Origin: Chaetoderma sp. LZ-2023a
Taxonomy: Eukaryota > Mollusca > Caudofoveata > Chaetodermatida > Chaetodermatidae
DNA: 64,000 nt
Assembly: GCA_034401795.1 (NCBI GenBank)
Contig: CM067367.1
Coordinates: forward strand, 79,253,079 to 79,317,078
Direction of reading: 5' to 3'
Within the stretch, counting starts at the first letter, position 1. Every line of letters starts with the position of its first letter. The notes beneath the pieces are model-generated. The model saw only the letters and a program-made list of their open reading frames with translations, searched no databases and had not been told where the DNA came from. Made by a program: the position numbers and the translations under genes. Of the stretch, positions 22,996 through 33,867 are shown piece after piece.

Positions 22996-25439
22996 ACACA
23001 GGACAGCACATCTATTTTTTTGTACCATATTGTCATGATTGTTCTAGGCTTCTGTGATTACATAATGAAATCGAAAATTGTGATTATGTTTTAAATCGTG
23101 AATTTACATGATTAAAAATTAAATGATTGAATAATCGTGAAAATTTTCTATTGCATAAAATATTTCAAAACCTAACTTTCAATTACTTTTTAATGCGATC
23201 AGTAATAAAAAAAACCCATGATATTTTGCTTAGTGTATGCATGTCCATTTGCATGGCAAGACAAGACTATTTTTGAAAATGTATTACTGGAATGTCTGGC
23301 TCGATTTCTCTTGCCCTGCAAATGGACTTTTCTAAACACCATTGCAATTTTCGTCATTGATATTCTTTGTTGTTATGTCTTGGTAAGTTGTATCCACGCT
23401 GATTAATCGAGCAATCACGATTATTTTTTAATAGTCGATCGCGATCACTCAATGCAATAATCGCACAAGCCTAGATTGTTCTACAGTCATGTAGTGTATT
23501 CTACATATAATTATAAATAATAAAGCCAAAGGGTCTTTTAGATTGCAACTAGCCTAGGGCATTCATGTTGCTGAGAGATGGGTAGTTTAACTATGCATAG
23601 CATCTTCTCATGCCAGTGATACAACAAAGCATGTCTGGTGGTCTATATTCTACAGCAATTGATGTCAATATCACAAATAATCGAGATCAAGATCATTATT
23701 TAATAGACACCAGTTTTCGTTACAATTTTTGGTATGCATATATGAAATAAAACTATGATTTGTCATGCATAACATATATCATCTCACCTATCAGTTGTAA
23801 GATTACTATGTATGCATCAGTTGTATAAGATCTTGAACAAGTGAAAATAGTGAAATGCGCAAAACTACGGGAAACGTCAAAAGTGTGAAAAGAGGACGGT
23901 TTCGGAACGACTCGGGTGTTTTCGGAAAATTGTAGCAAATGGTTTTCTAGCGTGCCGAGGCTTTCGTTCCGAGTACAGATTACAGATGCAGCACCACGCA
24001 TTAATGTATTTAGGCTCGATTCAAGTTTCAAGATTCGGGCAGAGCCTCATCGTACTAACGTACGCCCACTCACATAGCTACGCTGTTCGAGGCTGTACTT
24101 GCAGACCTGTGATTTCTCGCTATGTGAAGTAACATTAGCTAGTGGGCTGGAGGTAGCCAATAAGATTTCTGCCTACTTCACGCGATAGGCGAGGCCTCGC
24201 TTGGTGACCTAATTTACAATCACAAAAACAACGGTGATCGGGACGCTGTTGAACGGAAAGAGACATTTGTAAAAGTTTGCAATAGTTTTGCTCTAAACAA
24301 GTTATCTGAGGAGCAGAAAATTTGTAGATTGGTTTTCAGTAACAGAAACCGCTAGTTTGGTTTACGCACATGTGTAAATTTGTCTACTTCCTGATTTCTT
24401 ATCAAACAATCTCATTATCACAAGTTGACTGACCCCAGCTCATTAATATGTATGAAACTTCGTGAACTTAGCGCAAACATCAAAGGCGTGCAAGCACGGT
24501 ACTCGATACGGGAACGTAGTGGGAGAGCGAGTATCGCGCAATAGGATGATGGCAGAGCCTATATGAATCGATGGATCCCTACACACAAAACAAGACATTA
24601 CAATATACACAGGGGATAAATAGAACAAACATTTTAGCCAAATAACAATACAATCAGCACATATCTATAGAGTTATTATGGGTCTACCTATAGTTTGGTG
24701 TGTTGCTAATTTATTCTGTATTGCTCTTGTCCAACTACTCTACCTAGTTTTAGGGTGTTGTTTTATTCTGTACTTTATTTTTCCCTTGTTTATTACTTGC
24801 TTTTATTCTATTTTCGTTTGGTTATTATCCGATTTTAATTATTACCACTACGGTGGTGATCCTATCAAGACGTTATACGAACATAACATAACTTATCCCA
24901 ATTTTATCATACATGACTAACTTAATTTCATGTCATTATATACCTGTGCAGGGTCATCTTGTTCATCACAGGTTTACCATAGTGGGCAGATGAAAATACC
25001 TGGGAAACAAGCTTGAATCAAGCTTTTGGAATTTCTGATTTGTCAGTGGGTCTGCAATCAATGTAAATAAACTATTTCCACTGTCTGATAATTATAACAA
25101 GTATAAGTTCTTGTTAAGCAAGTTCTGTAAATACTTCTCTGGGTTATCGCTAAATTCCGGAATGAGCTATGACCCAAACATATATATTATTGTAAATACT
25201 ATACATTAGTGGAGATCAGTTTTAAGTTATGAATGCTGGGACCAGCTGACAGGCTTCAACATGCCTAATATATTTCAGCTGAAAATGATATCATATCATA
25301 TCATATCATAACATTGTACAATACATCTAAGGATCAAGTAACACGCCACCATTCTAAGCAGCAACATGTACAAACCACTTACACATGATTAACAATAATA
25401 ATCTGTTGGGGATTGCCTTATCAGATTAGGTCTTTTCAA
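22996..25439. other. AT-rich spacer with repeat fragments
   Basis: It contains stretches with repeated 'atcgtgatta/aatcgcgat' words at 23040-23160 and 23400-23470, a second retrotransposon tail at 24540-24660, and a short hydrophobic frame at 24678-24920 that I do not consider a gene. A (tatca)n microsatellite lies at about 25285-25312. Confidence 0.4.
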
Positions 25440-25544
25440 TTATTCCCTCTGCTAGTGAAAAGAGAATGAAGCACCGTGACTGCAGATCTGGCTCGAAAAT
25501 GAAGAGTCCAACCAATAAGGACCCCCAATGCTACTACAAATGAT

Positions 25545-26283
25545 GCTGCGCATGCCTGCCCAGACTGCAATATAATTGTCACTGAACAAGATAAGGCTGT
25601 TCAATGTGATATTTGTAATCTGTGGTTCCACAAAGGCATGTCATAATATCTCGTGCACCATGTTCACTGCATTAAATAGTGACGAGAATGATCATATAAA
25701 TTGGTTCTGCTCATACTGCAAAATAGGGGTGGGGTGGGGGGGAGCCAATAAAATAATGAACCAGATTATATTTATATGTCGACGTCAGGATCAGATGGAG
25801 AACTCAATAGTTTCACTCGAAGCAAAGCATGGTGCCCTAGAAAACAGTAGATGAGCTAAGCACAAAGGTAAATGACCTCGCTGCTAGTGTTGCTCCTGAA
25901 CCTGGAGAAATCATACGTGAACTTACAGAGCATCAAAATCGTGCTGAAAATCTTATGTTCTTCAATATGCCAGAAAACCCCAACACGTCGACAGAAGTGA
26001 CTAAAATGCTGATGCAGATGTGGTGAAGACTCTATGTGCAGATCATCTCCACATCGCCATCACAGACATAGATGTGCGCCAAATTGGGGCTATCACAGAT
26101 GATAGGTCTAAGGTAAGACCATTACGTGTACAGATCCATAATAAAAGTGAAAGAAGTAGAGTCCTAAAAAACGGGAAACTTCTGAGATCCACAGAACACC
26201 TGAGCCAAATCCACATTTCCCCAGACCAAATACCACCACAGAGAGAGGAGCAGAAAAGATTAAGAACAACAATAGACGAGTGA
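25545..26283 (+). pseudogene. ORF1 protein with PHD finger and RRM-like domain
   Basis: The beginning reads ACPDCNIIVTEQDKAVQCDI, then WFHK, and after a frame change ACHNIS...MF..L and INWFCSYCK. This is the C4HC3 cysteine/histidine spacing of a PHD finger (25565-25720). A short helix-rich coiled-coil segment follows (QDQMENSIVSLEAKHGALEN, 25792-25850). Then ENLMFFNMPENPN starts the RRM-like domain, with VRQIGAITDDRSKVRPLRVQ and SQIHISPDQIPPQREEQKRL (26070-26270). At least three frame changes or stops break it. CR1-type ORF1 proteins with PHD-like fingers are known, and the domain may have guided binding to chromatin or RNA. Confidence 0.65.
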
Positions 26284-26449
26284 AATACACTACTGCACCA
26301 ACAGGGAACAACAGACCAAATCTGGGTTATCCGAGACCAGCAACTAGTAAAGATACAGAAAACAACATAACCAGCAACACAGGCAGTAGCCAACCGGCGC
26401 AGATAGCAGATCCTGACATCCAGCCAAACATATCTAACAACAGTACAAA

Positions 26450-29242
26450 AAATATTTTAAACCTAAAATGTATGTATACAAATGTTGATACCTTTTTAAA
26501 CAAGCGAGAAGAGCTTATAATACGCATCGACGACACATCTCCAGATATCATTGGCATTACTGAGCTAAAACCTAAGAATGCTGCGACCAAACTGCAGTCA
26601 GTTGAACTAAATCTTAGTGAATATGATTGTTGGCACAGCATTGATACCACGGGTTGCGGTGTTTCTATATCTACACTAGGGAGTTATTAAAAGCATCTGA
26701 GCCCCATTTTCTAAACGAGCCCAATTATGAAGATTCAGTGTGGTGTAGCATAAATCTACTAAATGGGGATCATCTCCTACTAGGCTGTATATATCACTCA
26801 CCCAATAGTGCCGATGTCAATAATGCTAATCTACATAGCCTACTTAGAGAGGTTTCAAATGCAAAAGATTCACATATAGTTTTAATGGGTGACTTTAATC
26901 ACCCTGAAATAATTTGGTGAAATATCTACAGCACTGCTAGTAAAACACACAAAGCAAGTATATTCTTCGATGCAATACAGGACACCTTTCTGTACCAACA
27001 CATAACCATCCCGACACACTTCAGAGGTCAGGATAGATCCAATATTTTGGACATGATTTTCTCAAATGAAAAGGATATGATCGAAAACATTCTGACTGAA
27101 GACCCAGTGGGAAATAGCCACCACATCGTCATCTGTTTTACAATTAGATGTAAATATGCACAGCCAGTTCAAAATAATGGAGCATACAAGTGGGATAAAG
27201 AAGATTATACAGGCTTTAACCAGTATCTATCAGGATTTGCTTGGGACACTATATTTTCAGATAAAAATGTTGGCGGCAGCTGGGATTCCTTCAACAACTT
27301 TATCCTCAAAGCCATTGCGAGATATATCCCGCAACGCCAACTGAACCACTGTAGCAAGCCCAAATCTCCATGGATAAACAAGAAGGTGCATGAAAAAATT
27401 CTGGAGAAAAACGGACCTGAAGAAAATTACAAAAAACTAGAAACCAATTAGACGACTACGAACACTATTGCAAGTCATGCAACCAAGCAAGGAGAGCCAC
27501 TAGACAAGCCATGAAAGAATTTGAAAGAAAGCTTGCCCATGAAACCAAAAACAACCCCAAAGCTTTTTATAGTTATGTAAAAAGTAAGTCAAAGACCTGA
27601 AGCATTATGTCAGATCTTGAGGATAATGGAACTACTGCCACCTCTGACCAAGCTAAGGCAGAATCCCTTAACAAATACTTCGCCAGTGTATTTACCCAAG
27701 TGGATATATCCAATGTCCCAAATTGCGTCACCAGCGAAACATCCACACCACTTCACCAAATATCCATCTCAGTCGAAAACATACAGATGAGGCTCGAAAA
27801 ATTAAATGTAAACAAGTCAGCTGGTCCAGACGGGATTCACCCGAGATTGTTAAAAGAGCTTAGTAAAATAATAGCATGCCCTCTATGCTAAATATTCTTA
27901 AAGTCTGTAGATGAGGGTAACATCCCAACCTCATGGCGACTCAGTAATGTGACCCCGATTTTCAAGAAAGGCAACAACGACTAACCTCAAACTGTAGACC
28001 AATAAGCCTTACATCTATCTGTTGTAAAATAATGGAAAGCATTGTCAGAGACCATATCTTTGAGCACATGAAGGACAATAACCTCTTCTCAGCTGAGCAA
28101 CACAGCTTTATGGAAGGTCGTTCCTGTACTACCCAGCTTCTAACTGCAATGGAAGCGTGGACTGACCTCATTGACCAACAGCAGCCTGTCGATTGTATAT
28201 ATTTTGATTTCCAGAAGGCATTTGACACAGTACCCCATAAACGCTTACTCACTAATTTGAACAGCTATGGCACAAATGGCAATGTAGCATCATAGATTCA
28301 AGCCATCCTTAGCAAGTCTACACAGAGAGTTAATGACAATGGAACTTACTCACCATGGGCCAAAGTCATCAGCGGAGTCCCCCTAGGTAGTGTCCTTGGT
28401 CCAATTTTATTTCTCATCTACATGAACGACTTACCAGACATAGTATCCATTTATATCAAATTATTCGCTGGAGACACTAAGCTTTATCGAGCTATATCAT
28501 CGATCACTGATTGTATCAAGATCCAGACTGACATTAATGAGATGGAGCAGTGGTCCAAAGACTGGTTACTGAAATTCCACCCACAAAGTGTAAATGGTTA
28601 AGACTTGGCAAGGGACATCCAGAGTACACATATACAATGACATCTTCATATGGGACTGTAGTAGAGCTCGAGGAATCACCACTTAAGAAAGATTTAGGTA
28701 TTCACATAGACACAGAGCTGAAATTTCATGAACAAGTATTAAAGGCAGTCAACAAGGCAAATCAGATGGTAGGATTAATTCGACGAACTTTCCGTTGCCT
28801 TGATAATGAAATATTATGTCTATTGTATAAATCTAGGGTACGACCCCTGCTAGAGTATGCAAATTCTGTTTGGTGTCCTCGTTACGTCAATGACTGCAAA
28901 ATTGAAACGGTCGAATGGCGAGCCACTAAAATTCTACCTAACATAAGCAATTTATCATATACAGAAAATCTTCATTAGCATATCGGAGATGCTGTGGTGA
29001 TATGATCGAAACCTATAAATATCTACATGGTAAATATAAAACCCCTCCTCAAAAGCCTGGAATTAGATACCTCTCAAGCAACACGTGGGCATAGTCTCAA
29101 ATTAATAAAGCGGTGCTGTAACTCATCCCTTCGTCTTCACTTATTCATTAACAGAGTGGTAAATTATTGGAATGCACTTACGGAAGACGTAGTTCAAGCA
29201 CCGTCCTTGAACTGCTTCAAAAATCGTCTTGACAAGCTCTGA
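26450..29242 (+). pseudogene. ORF2 (endonuclease-reverse transcriptase) of CR1-type element
   Basis: The endonuclease is seen as CMYTNVDTFLNKREELIIRI, IIGITELKPKN (catalytic Glu) and GCIYHSPNSAD, then VLMGDFNHPEIIW (26471-26918). The linker precedes an RT with NKSAGPDGIHPRLLKELSK (27811), NCRPISLTSICCKIMES (27990), YFDFQKAFDTVPHKRL (28200), SGVPLGSVLGPILFLIYMND (28371) and LFAGDTKLYRA (28462). The last should be F(A)DDTK: one catalytic aspartate is Gly, so the polymerase would be dead even without the stops at 26690, 26918, 27449, 27598, 27889 and 28294. The C-terminal part (28550-29242) ends with NRVVNYWNALTEDVVQAPSL. Confidence 0.85.
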
Positions 29243-30170
29243 TCATGTCATTTGTACAGTACTGTTTTTGTGGACTACCTCCATAGATAAGATACTTCGG
29301 CAGTCGACAGGAATTCACACTGATCACGAGAAATCTGGTGAGGATGGCCTCATCTGATTCATTACCGTCTTTCAGAGGCATACTAGCACATGAAACCTAA
29401 ATCCCATTGTATTTATACATTCAACTGATCACGAGAAACCTGGTGTGGATGGCCCCATCAGATTCATTACCGTCCTTCAGTGGCATATCTGATCTATGGT
29501 AACTGGCAGAGATAACCCCACCAGCCCATTATCACATCACAACACCCACTCTTCATGCATACTGAAAATTTACCATGACATTTGTTCACACAACTAAATC
29601 CACCATCCTGATCAAGTACACCACACCAATTTGTAGCCGACACTGTTTTAGCCTTCGCGTTCACCATTATTAACCTGAGTTCGCCATCTTGATAAACACT
29701 AGTAGATGAGCATATCTGAAGTTTCTGAAATTGTATGTTAGCAGCTAGGAAAATCTGCTGGATAAAGCTCCTTTGGATCCAGTATGTAATCTCTCAGGAG
29801 TACACTCACGTTCACGAAACTGGCAGGGAATGCCCTGCCTGTTAGCTACTCTGTAGGATCATGCTCTGCTTGTCCATAATCCAAATTGGCAGGGAATCCC
29901 CTGTTGGGTTTTACTATTGTGTAAGATTATACTATCACAGTCTTTGCATCCTGCTGGCCACTATGCAAATCCAGTGGGGATGGCCCCACTGGATCTATTA
30001 TACTCAGCATAAGAACCCTCACCACTATCAGGAAGTCTATCAGTACTCAGTAGCATGTATAGTTTATTTTGTATTAGTTATTAAGCACCAGTGGGCTTGT
30101 AGCTCCAGGCACTGTGTAAATGTCTAGTAAAAGTGTAAATGTGTATATATAAATTGCCATTTGTTGAAGA
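29243..30170 (+). repeat. 3' region of the CR1-type element with internal repeats
   Basis: It matches 32788-33790 in order (catttgtacagtactgtttttgtgg; actgaaaatt.acca; aatttgtagc.gaca; caaattggcagggaat). Within it, about 95 bp are repeated directly (tgatcacgagaaa.ctggtg at 29316 and 29427, each followed by gattcattaccgtc). This suggests a variable-number segment in the 3' UTR. Confidence 0.7.
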
Positions 30171-30340
30171 AAACCGTGTCCAGTGTCTTGACCAAGTATA
30201 CAAGTTCAACTGTAGCTGGCCTGATTTTTAGCCCTATATAAGTAAGTGGATCTTGTCCTTAAGTTCATATAAGATTCAGATAGGTTTTCTGGAACTCTGG
30301 TCATGACCTAATAAAAGGGTGGCAAGCACATTTTGAGGGA

Positions 30341-30735
30341 TTGTCTGAACACATGGAGGATGAAAATTTCAATCCAGAAGAAAAACAGCGAACCGAGTTA
30401 GCCAAACTTATTATCGAGACCATATGCAGAGCATTTGAGAAGTCCATACAACCATTTACATGTGTTGAATTCGATCATGCAATTGCATCACTAAATAAGA
30501 AGAAAGCAGCTGATATTGAAGGCTTAACAGCCAAACATCTCATACATGGAGTACGTTTGTTAAGAGTTTGCTGAATGCCATTGTAGAAAATTGCCATTTC
30601 CCAGATACCATGAAAATGGCCTTAGCAACGCCGATTCTGAAGAAAGGGAAAGAGGGTACTGAGCATAATAGTTATTGGGTCTTTACAGTTCTGCCAATGG
30701 TAAGTAAAGTTCTTGAAAAGCTTGTCCTATCACAT
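30341..30735 (+). pseudogene. RT N-terminal (finger) region, plus-strand piece
   Basis: It reads FDHAIASLNKKKAADIEGLT...KHLI, then LNAIVENCHFPDTMKMALAT, PILKKGK, and VLPMVSKVLEKLVLSH, the first RT blocks of CR1/Jockey-like elements. One stop (30573) interrupts. The match ends at 30735, where the sequence switches to reverse complement. Confidence 0.75.
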
Positions 30736-31335
30736 ATATATATGTTTTCGAGTCCTCTGTATCTGACATGGCTTCTGTCACTACTGGTGCTGCAAGCATT
30801 GAGGAGCTTTTTTCTGTAAATCCTCTCTGCTGTCCATGTTGATGTGACCTTACAATACTCTTTATTCGTGATAGGACAAGCTTTTCAAGAACTTTACTTA
30901 CCATTGGCAGAACTATAATGCCCCAATAACTATTAGGCTCAGTACCGTCTTTCCCTTTCTTCAGAATCGGTGTTGCTAAGGCCATTTTCATGATATCTGG
31001 GAAATGGCAATTTTCCATAATGGCATTCAGCAAACTCTTAACAAACGTACTCCATGTATATATATGTTTTCGAGCCCTCTGTATCTGACATGGCTTCTGT
31101 CACTCCCCTGTCTGGTCCCTTGCTAACTAAGTATTGGATCCGTCAGCATCCCATTCCACTTTGTAATTGAGGTTTGAATCGTGTATTGTTCTGCTAACAA
31201 GCACCATAGCTCTCCTTCTACTCCATTTTCATACAATGCCACAAACAGTTTATCATGCCAGACGACATCGAAAGTTTTCTGTGCATCTAGAAATGTGATA
31301 TTCCACTCTCTGCTGAACTGTTCAAGATATATACA
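30735..31335 (-). pseudogene. Inverted RT pieces of the same element
   Basis: Read on the minus strand, 31335-31123 gives NITFLDAQKTFDVVWHDKLF (the palm aspartate block). 31058-30738 gives the finger block a second time (LNAIMENCHFPDIMKMALAT...VLEKLVLSRI) and runs on through QQRGFTEKSSSMLAAPVVTE. The finger block is thus present as a hairpin (30544-30735 against 30869-31058). The downstream block VTEAMSDTE.SKTYIY occurs twice, at 30782-30735 and 31104-31056. Order and orientation both differ from a normal ORF2. Confidence 0.8.
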
Positions 31336-32647
31336 GGCAAGACCGTACATATGTTAGAGGAATCAGCATTTGGATACGAAGTAGGACATGTAAATGTTGA
31401 CAGCCCAACATGTGCAGATGATATAGCACTGGCGAGCGGAAATGCACACAAAATGGAGGGAATGGTAGAACTAGTAGAGCACTGTGCTAACCACAACAGA
31501 CAGAAAATTAATGAGTCAAAAAGTGCATATATCACAAGAAACATAAAAACTATAACCTTGGAGGGGCACCAGCCTATTATCAATGGAATTGAAATGGCAA
31601 GCTGCCAATCAGCAATCCACCTTGGAATTAATAGATAGTCAACATGAAGAGTAGCAATCAACGATTATATAAATATGACCAGTAGAACACTATATCAGTT
31701 GATGGGAGCAAGCCTACATGGAAGCAATGAGATGAACCCAATGGTTAGTGTCAACATATGGAAAGTGTACATAATCCCAAGAATGCTGCATGGACTGGAA
31801 GTACTGAAACCATCTAAAGCAGATATTTATGCCATGGAAAATTTCCAAAAGAAAAATTTTAAACAGCTACAACATCTTCCGGATCACTGCGCAGGTGTTA
31901 TTCCTCTATTCCTCGTAGGAGATGAAAAGATCAAATGTATCATTGATAAGCGTGTCATTGGCCTGTACCTGAATATATGTAGAAATACAGAATGCATAGA
32001 ACATCAATTAGCTCTAAGACAGCTAGCGACCAACCCTCTAAACAGTAAGAGCTGGTTTGCACACGTGAGACACCTACTCAACAAGTATGACTTGCCATCA
32101 TACCTATTCTAAAACTCACCATCCCCATAGATAGCAAAAAAACTTGATCAAGAAACATGTTGACAATTACTGGTGCGTTATCATGTTAGCAGAAGCAGCC
32201 AAAAAATGTCTAGTGGGTTCTTGAATCTTCAATCATACATTATCAATAAGCCACACCATGTATGACCCACAGTCACTACAGATGTCTGAGATGCTGAACG
32301 TGCATGTGTGAAAGCTAAACTGCTCAATGGATCGTACATGCTGCAAGCCAATAGAGCACACTTCAACCAGAATGAGGTGGATCCAACGTGTATCCTGTGT
32401 ACTAATGCCCCCAGAAGATTGTGAACATTTTCTCGGCAGCTGCAGTAAATTCTCATCAGATAGGGAGGTATGTAAACAGAAGATGATAGGGATCCTCATG
32501 CAACATAATGAAGGTGTCCTAGCGCACAAGATTCAAATTACGAATGAAGTCTTTCTGCAGATCCTGTTAGATGCAATTCTCCTGATAGATGACAAGTTGC
32601 CCAAACAACACATGCTATTAGCTGCAATAGAAGCAACATCAAGATGA
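31336..32647 (+). pseudogene. RT catalytic end and C-terminal zinc-binding region, plus-strand piece
   Basis: It begins with LEESAFGYEVGHVNVDSPTC ADDIALAS (CADD takes the place of the Y/FADD active site) and runs through ITLEGHQPIINGIEMA and INDYINMTSRTLYQLMGASL. It continues to PSYLF at 32112, where it stops. After a gap, 32300-32647 carries MLQANRAHFNQ in one frame and CVLMPPEDCEHFLGSCSKFS in another. The latter is a C..C...H....C region typical of the ORF2 C-terminus in CR1/Jockey relatives. Frameshifts lie at about 31636, 32112 and 32390. Confidence 0.7.
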
Positions 32648-32787
32648 TATATTCATAAAATACACCAATTACGGTCCTTTCTTCTCACTTCACTTATTTT
32701 GTAAATATTAATCAGAAAACCTCGGAAGAGGGTGCTACCAATTATATAGGAGGGACGTCCAGCAACCAACCATCTAACCAACCAACC

Positions 32788-33867
32788 ATGCCATTTGTAT
32801 AGTACTGTTTTTGTGGACTATCAACATACATAAGTTACTTTAGCAGTCGGCAAATATTCACCCTAACACATGAAACCAAGTCCGATTGTTTTTTTTATAC
32901 AATCAGCTGATCACTAGAAATCGGACAGGGATGGCCTCCTCAGATGCATTACAGTCTTTGAGACCAGTAGGTATGTTAAGATACAACTGATACTAACTGG
33001 ACAATAAGAAGCCAATTGGCTTATATGCCGAGATATTTGATATTGATATTTATACTGAAGAAGCATATCCGATCTGGCAACACTAGGTCTTCTACTTTTT
33101 CTTTCTGTTCATGCAGATTCCCCACCTTATGAAGCACCTCCTTCTAGAGTATGTAGAGAATGGTATAAAAACAAAACTGTAGACTTTAAGTGAATGTTAA
33201 CAAGACTTCTGTATATGTTGTCATTGTATGGAGAGTAGACGCATTCTCTCTTTGTGACAGGAATAGATCCACTCACTGTTGATACACTCCATATTCGAGA
33301 TAATGTAATTTGGAAGAGAACAGGGCAGGTATGTATACTGAAAATTACCCATCATTTGTTCACAAAACTGAGTCCACTGTCTTGATCAAATGTACTACAC
33401 CAGTTTGTAGCTGACATGGTTTTAGTCCACCGCCATAAATCGGAGTTCAATAAATGATTAATTGGGTAAATGTCTTGATAAACATTTGTAGCTGAGCATA
33501 TCTGGAGTTTACTGCGTAAGCAGCTAGGAAAATCTGCGGAGAAGGCTACTTCGGATCTAGTATTTATTTTCTCAGGAGTACAGTAGTTTTCACGAAATTG
33601 ACAGGGAATGTCCTGTTAGCTAGATAATCTGTAGGATTATGCGATCTCCTCATTCATAATCCAAATTGGCAGGGAATGCCCTGTTGGTTTGTACTATTCT
33701 GTAGCATCATACTATCACTGTCAGCATCCTGCTGGTCACTAGATAAGTCTAGTGGGGCTGGTCCCATTACATCCTTTATACTCAACATAATGACCTTGGA
33801 TCTTGTATGCAATCTTGACCTTTCAAGGAGAACCGCATTACACTTGCTTAATCAGTTTTGTATAAAC
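32788..33867 (+). repeat. 5'-truncated copy of the first CR1 family's 3' region
   Basis: It parallels 29246-30010 block by block at visibly lower identity. It starts at catgccatttgtatagtactg right after the tail of the second element and is cut off at 33868 by an LTR. Short frames inside are not considered genes. Confidence 0.7.

Larger units (their letters stand above)
25440..30170 (+). mobile_element. CR1/Jockey-type non-LTR retrotransposon with PHD-finger ORF1, decayed
   Basis: ORF1 (PHD finger, coiled coil, RRM-like domain) is followed by ORF2 (endonuclease, RT) and a 3' region of about 0.9 kb. That 3' region recurs at 32788-33867. Elements of this type copy themselves by target-primed reverse transcription. 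Ends were not defined by a target duplication. Confidence 0.75.
30340..32760 (+). mobile_element. Second non-LTR retrotransposon with scrambled, partly inverted RT
   Basis: Plus-strand RT start (30341-30735), minus-strand RT pieces (30735-31335) and plus-strand RT end with C-terminal zinc-binding region (31350-32647) together cover one ORF2 out of order. The 3' end at 32740-32790 has an aaccaacc tail repeat (ccaaccatctaaccaaccaacc), then meets the truncated copy at 32788. Confidence 0.7.

Noticed and set aside
24678-24920. Plus-strand 80-codon hydrophobic frame resembling a small membrane protein
   Set aside because: T-rich sequence readily gives Phe/Leu/Val runs. No conserved motif and no neighbouring gene support it.
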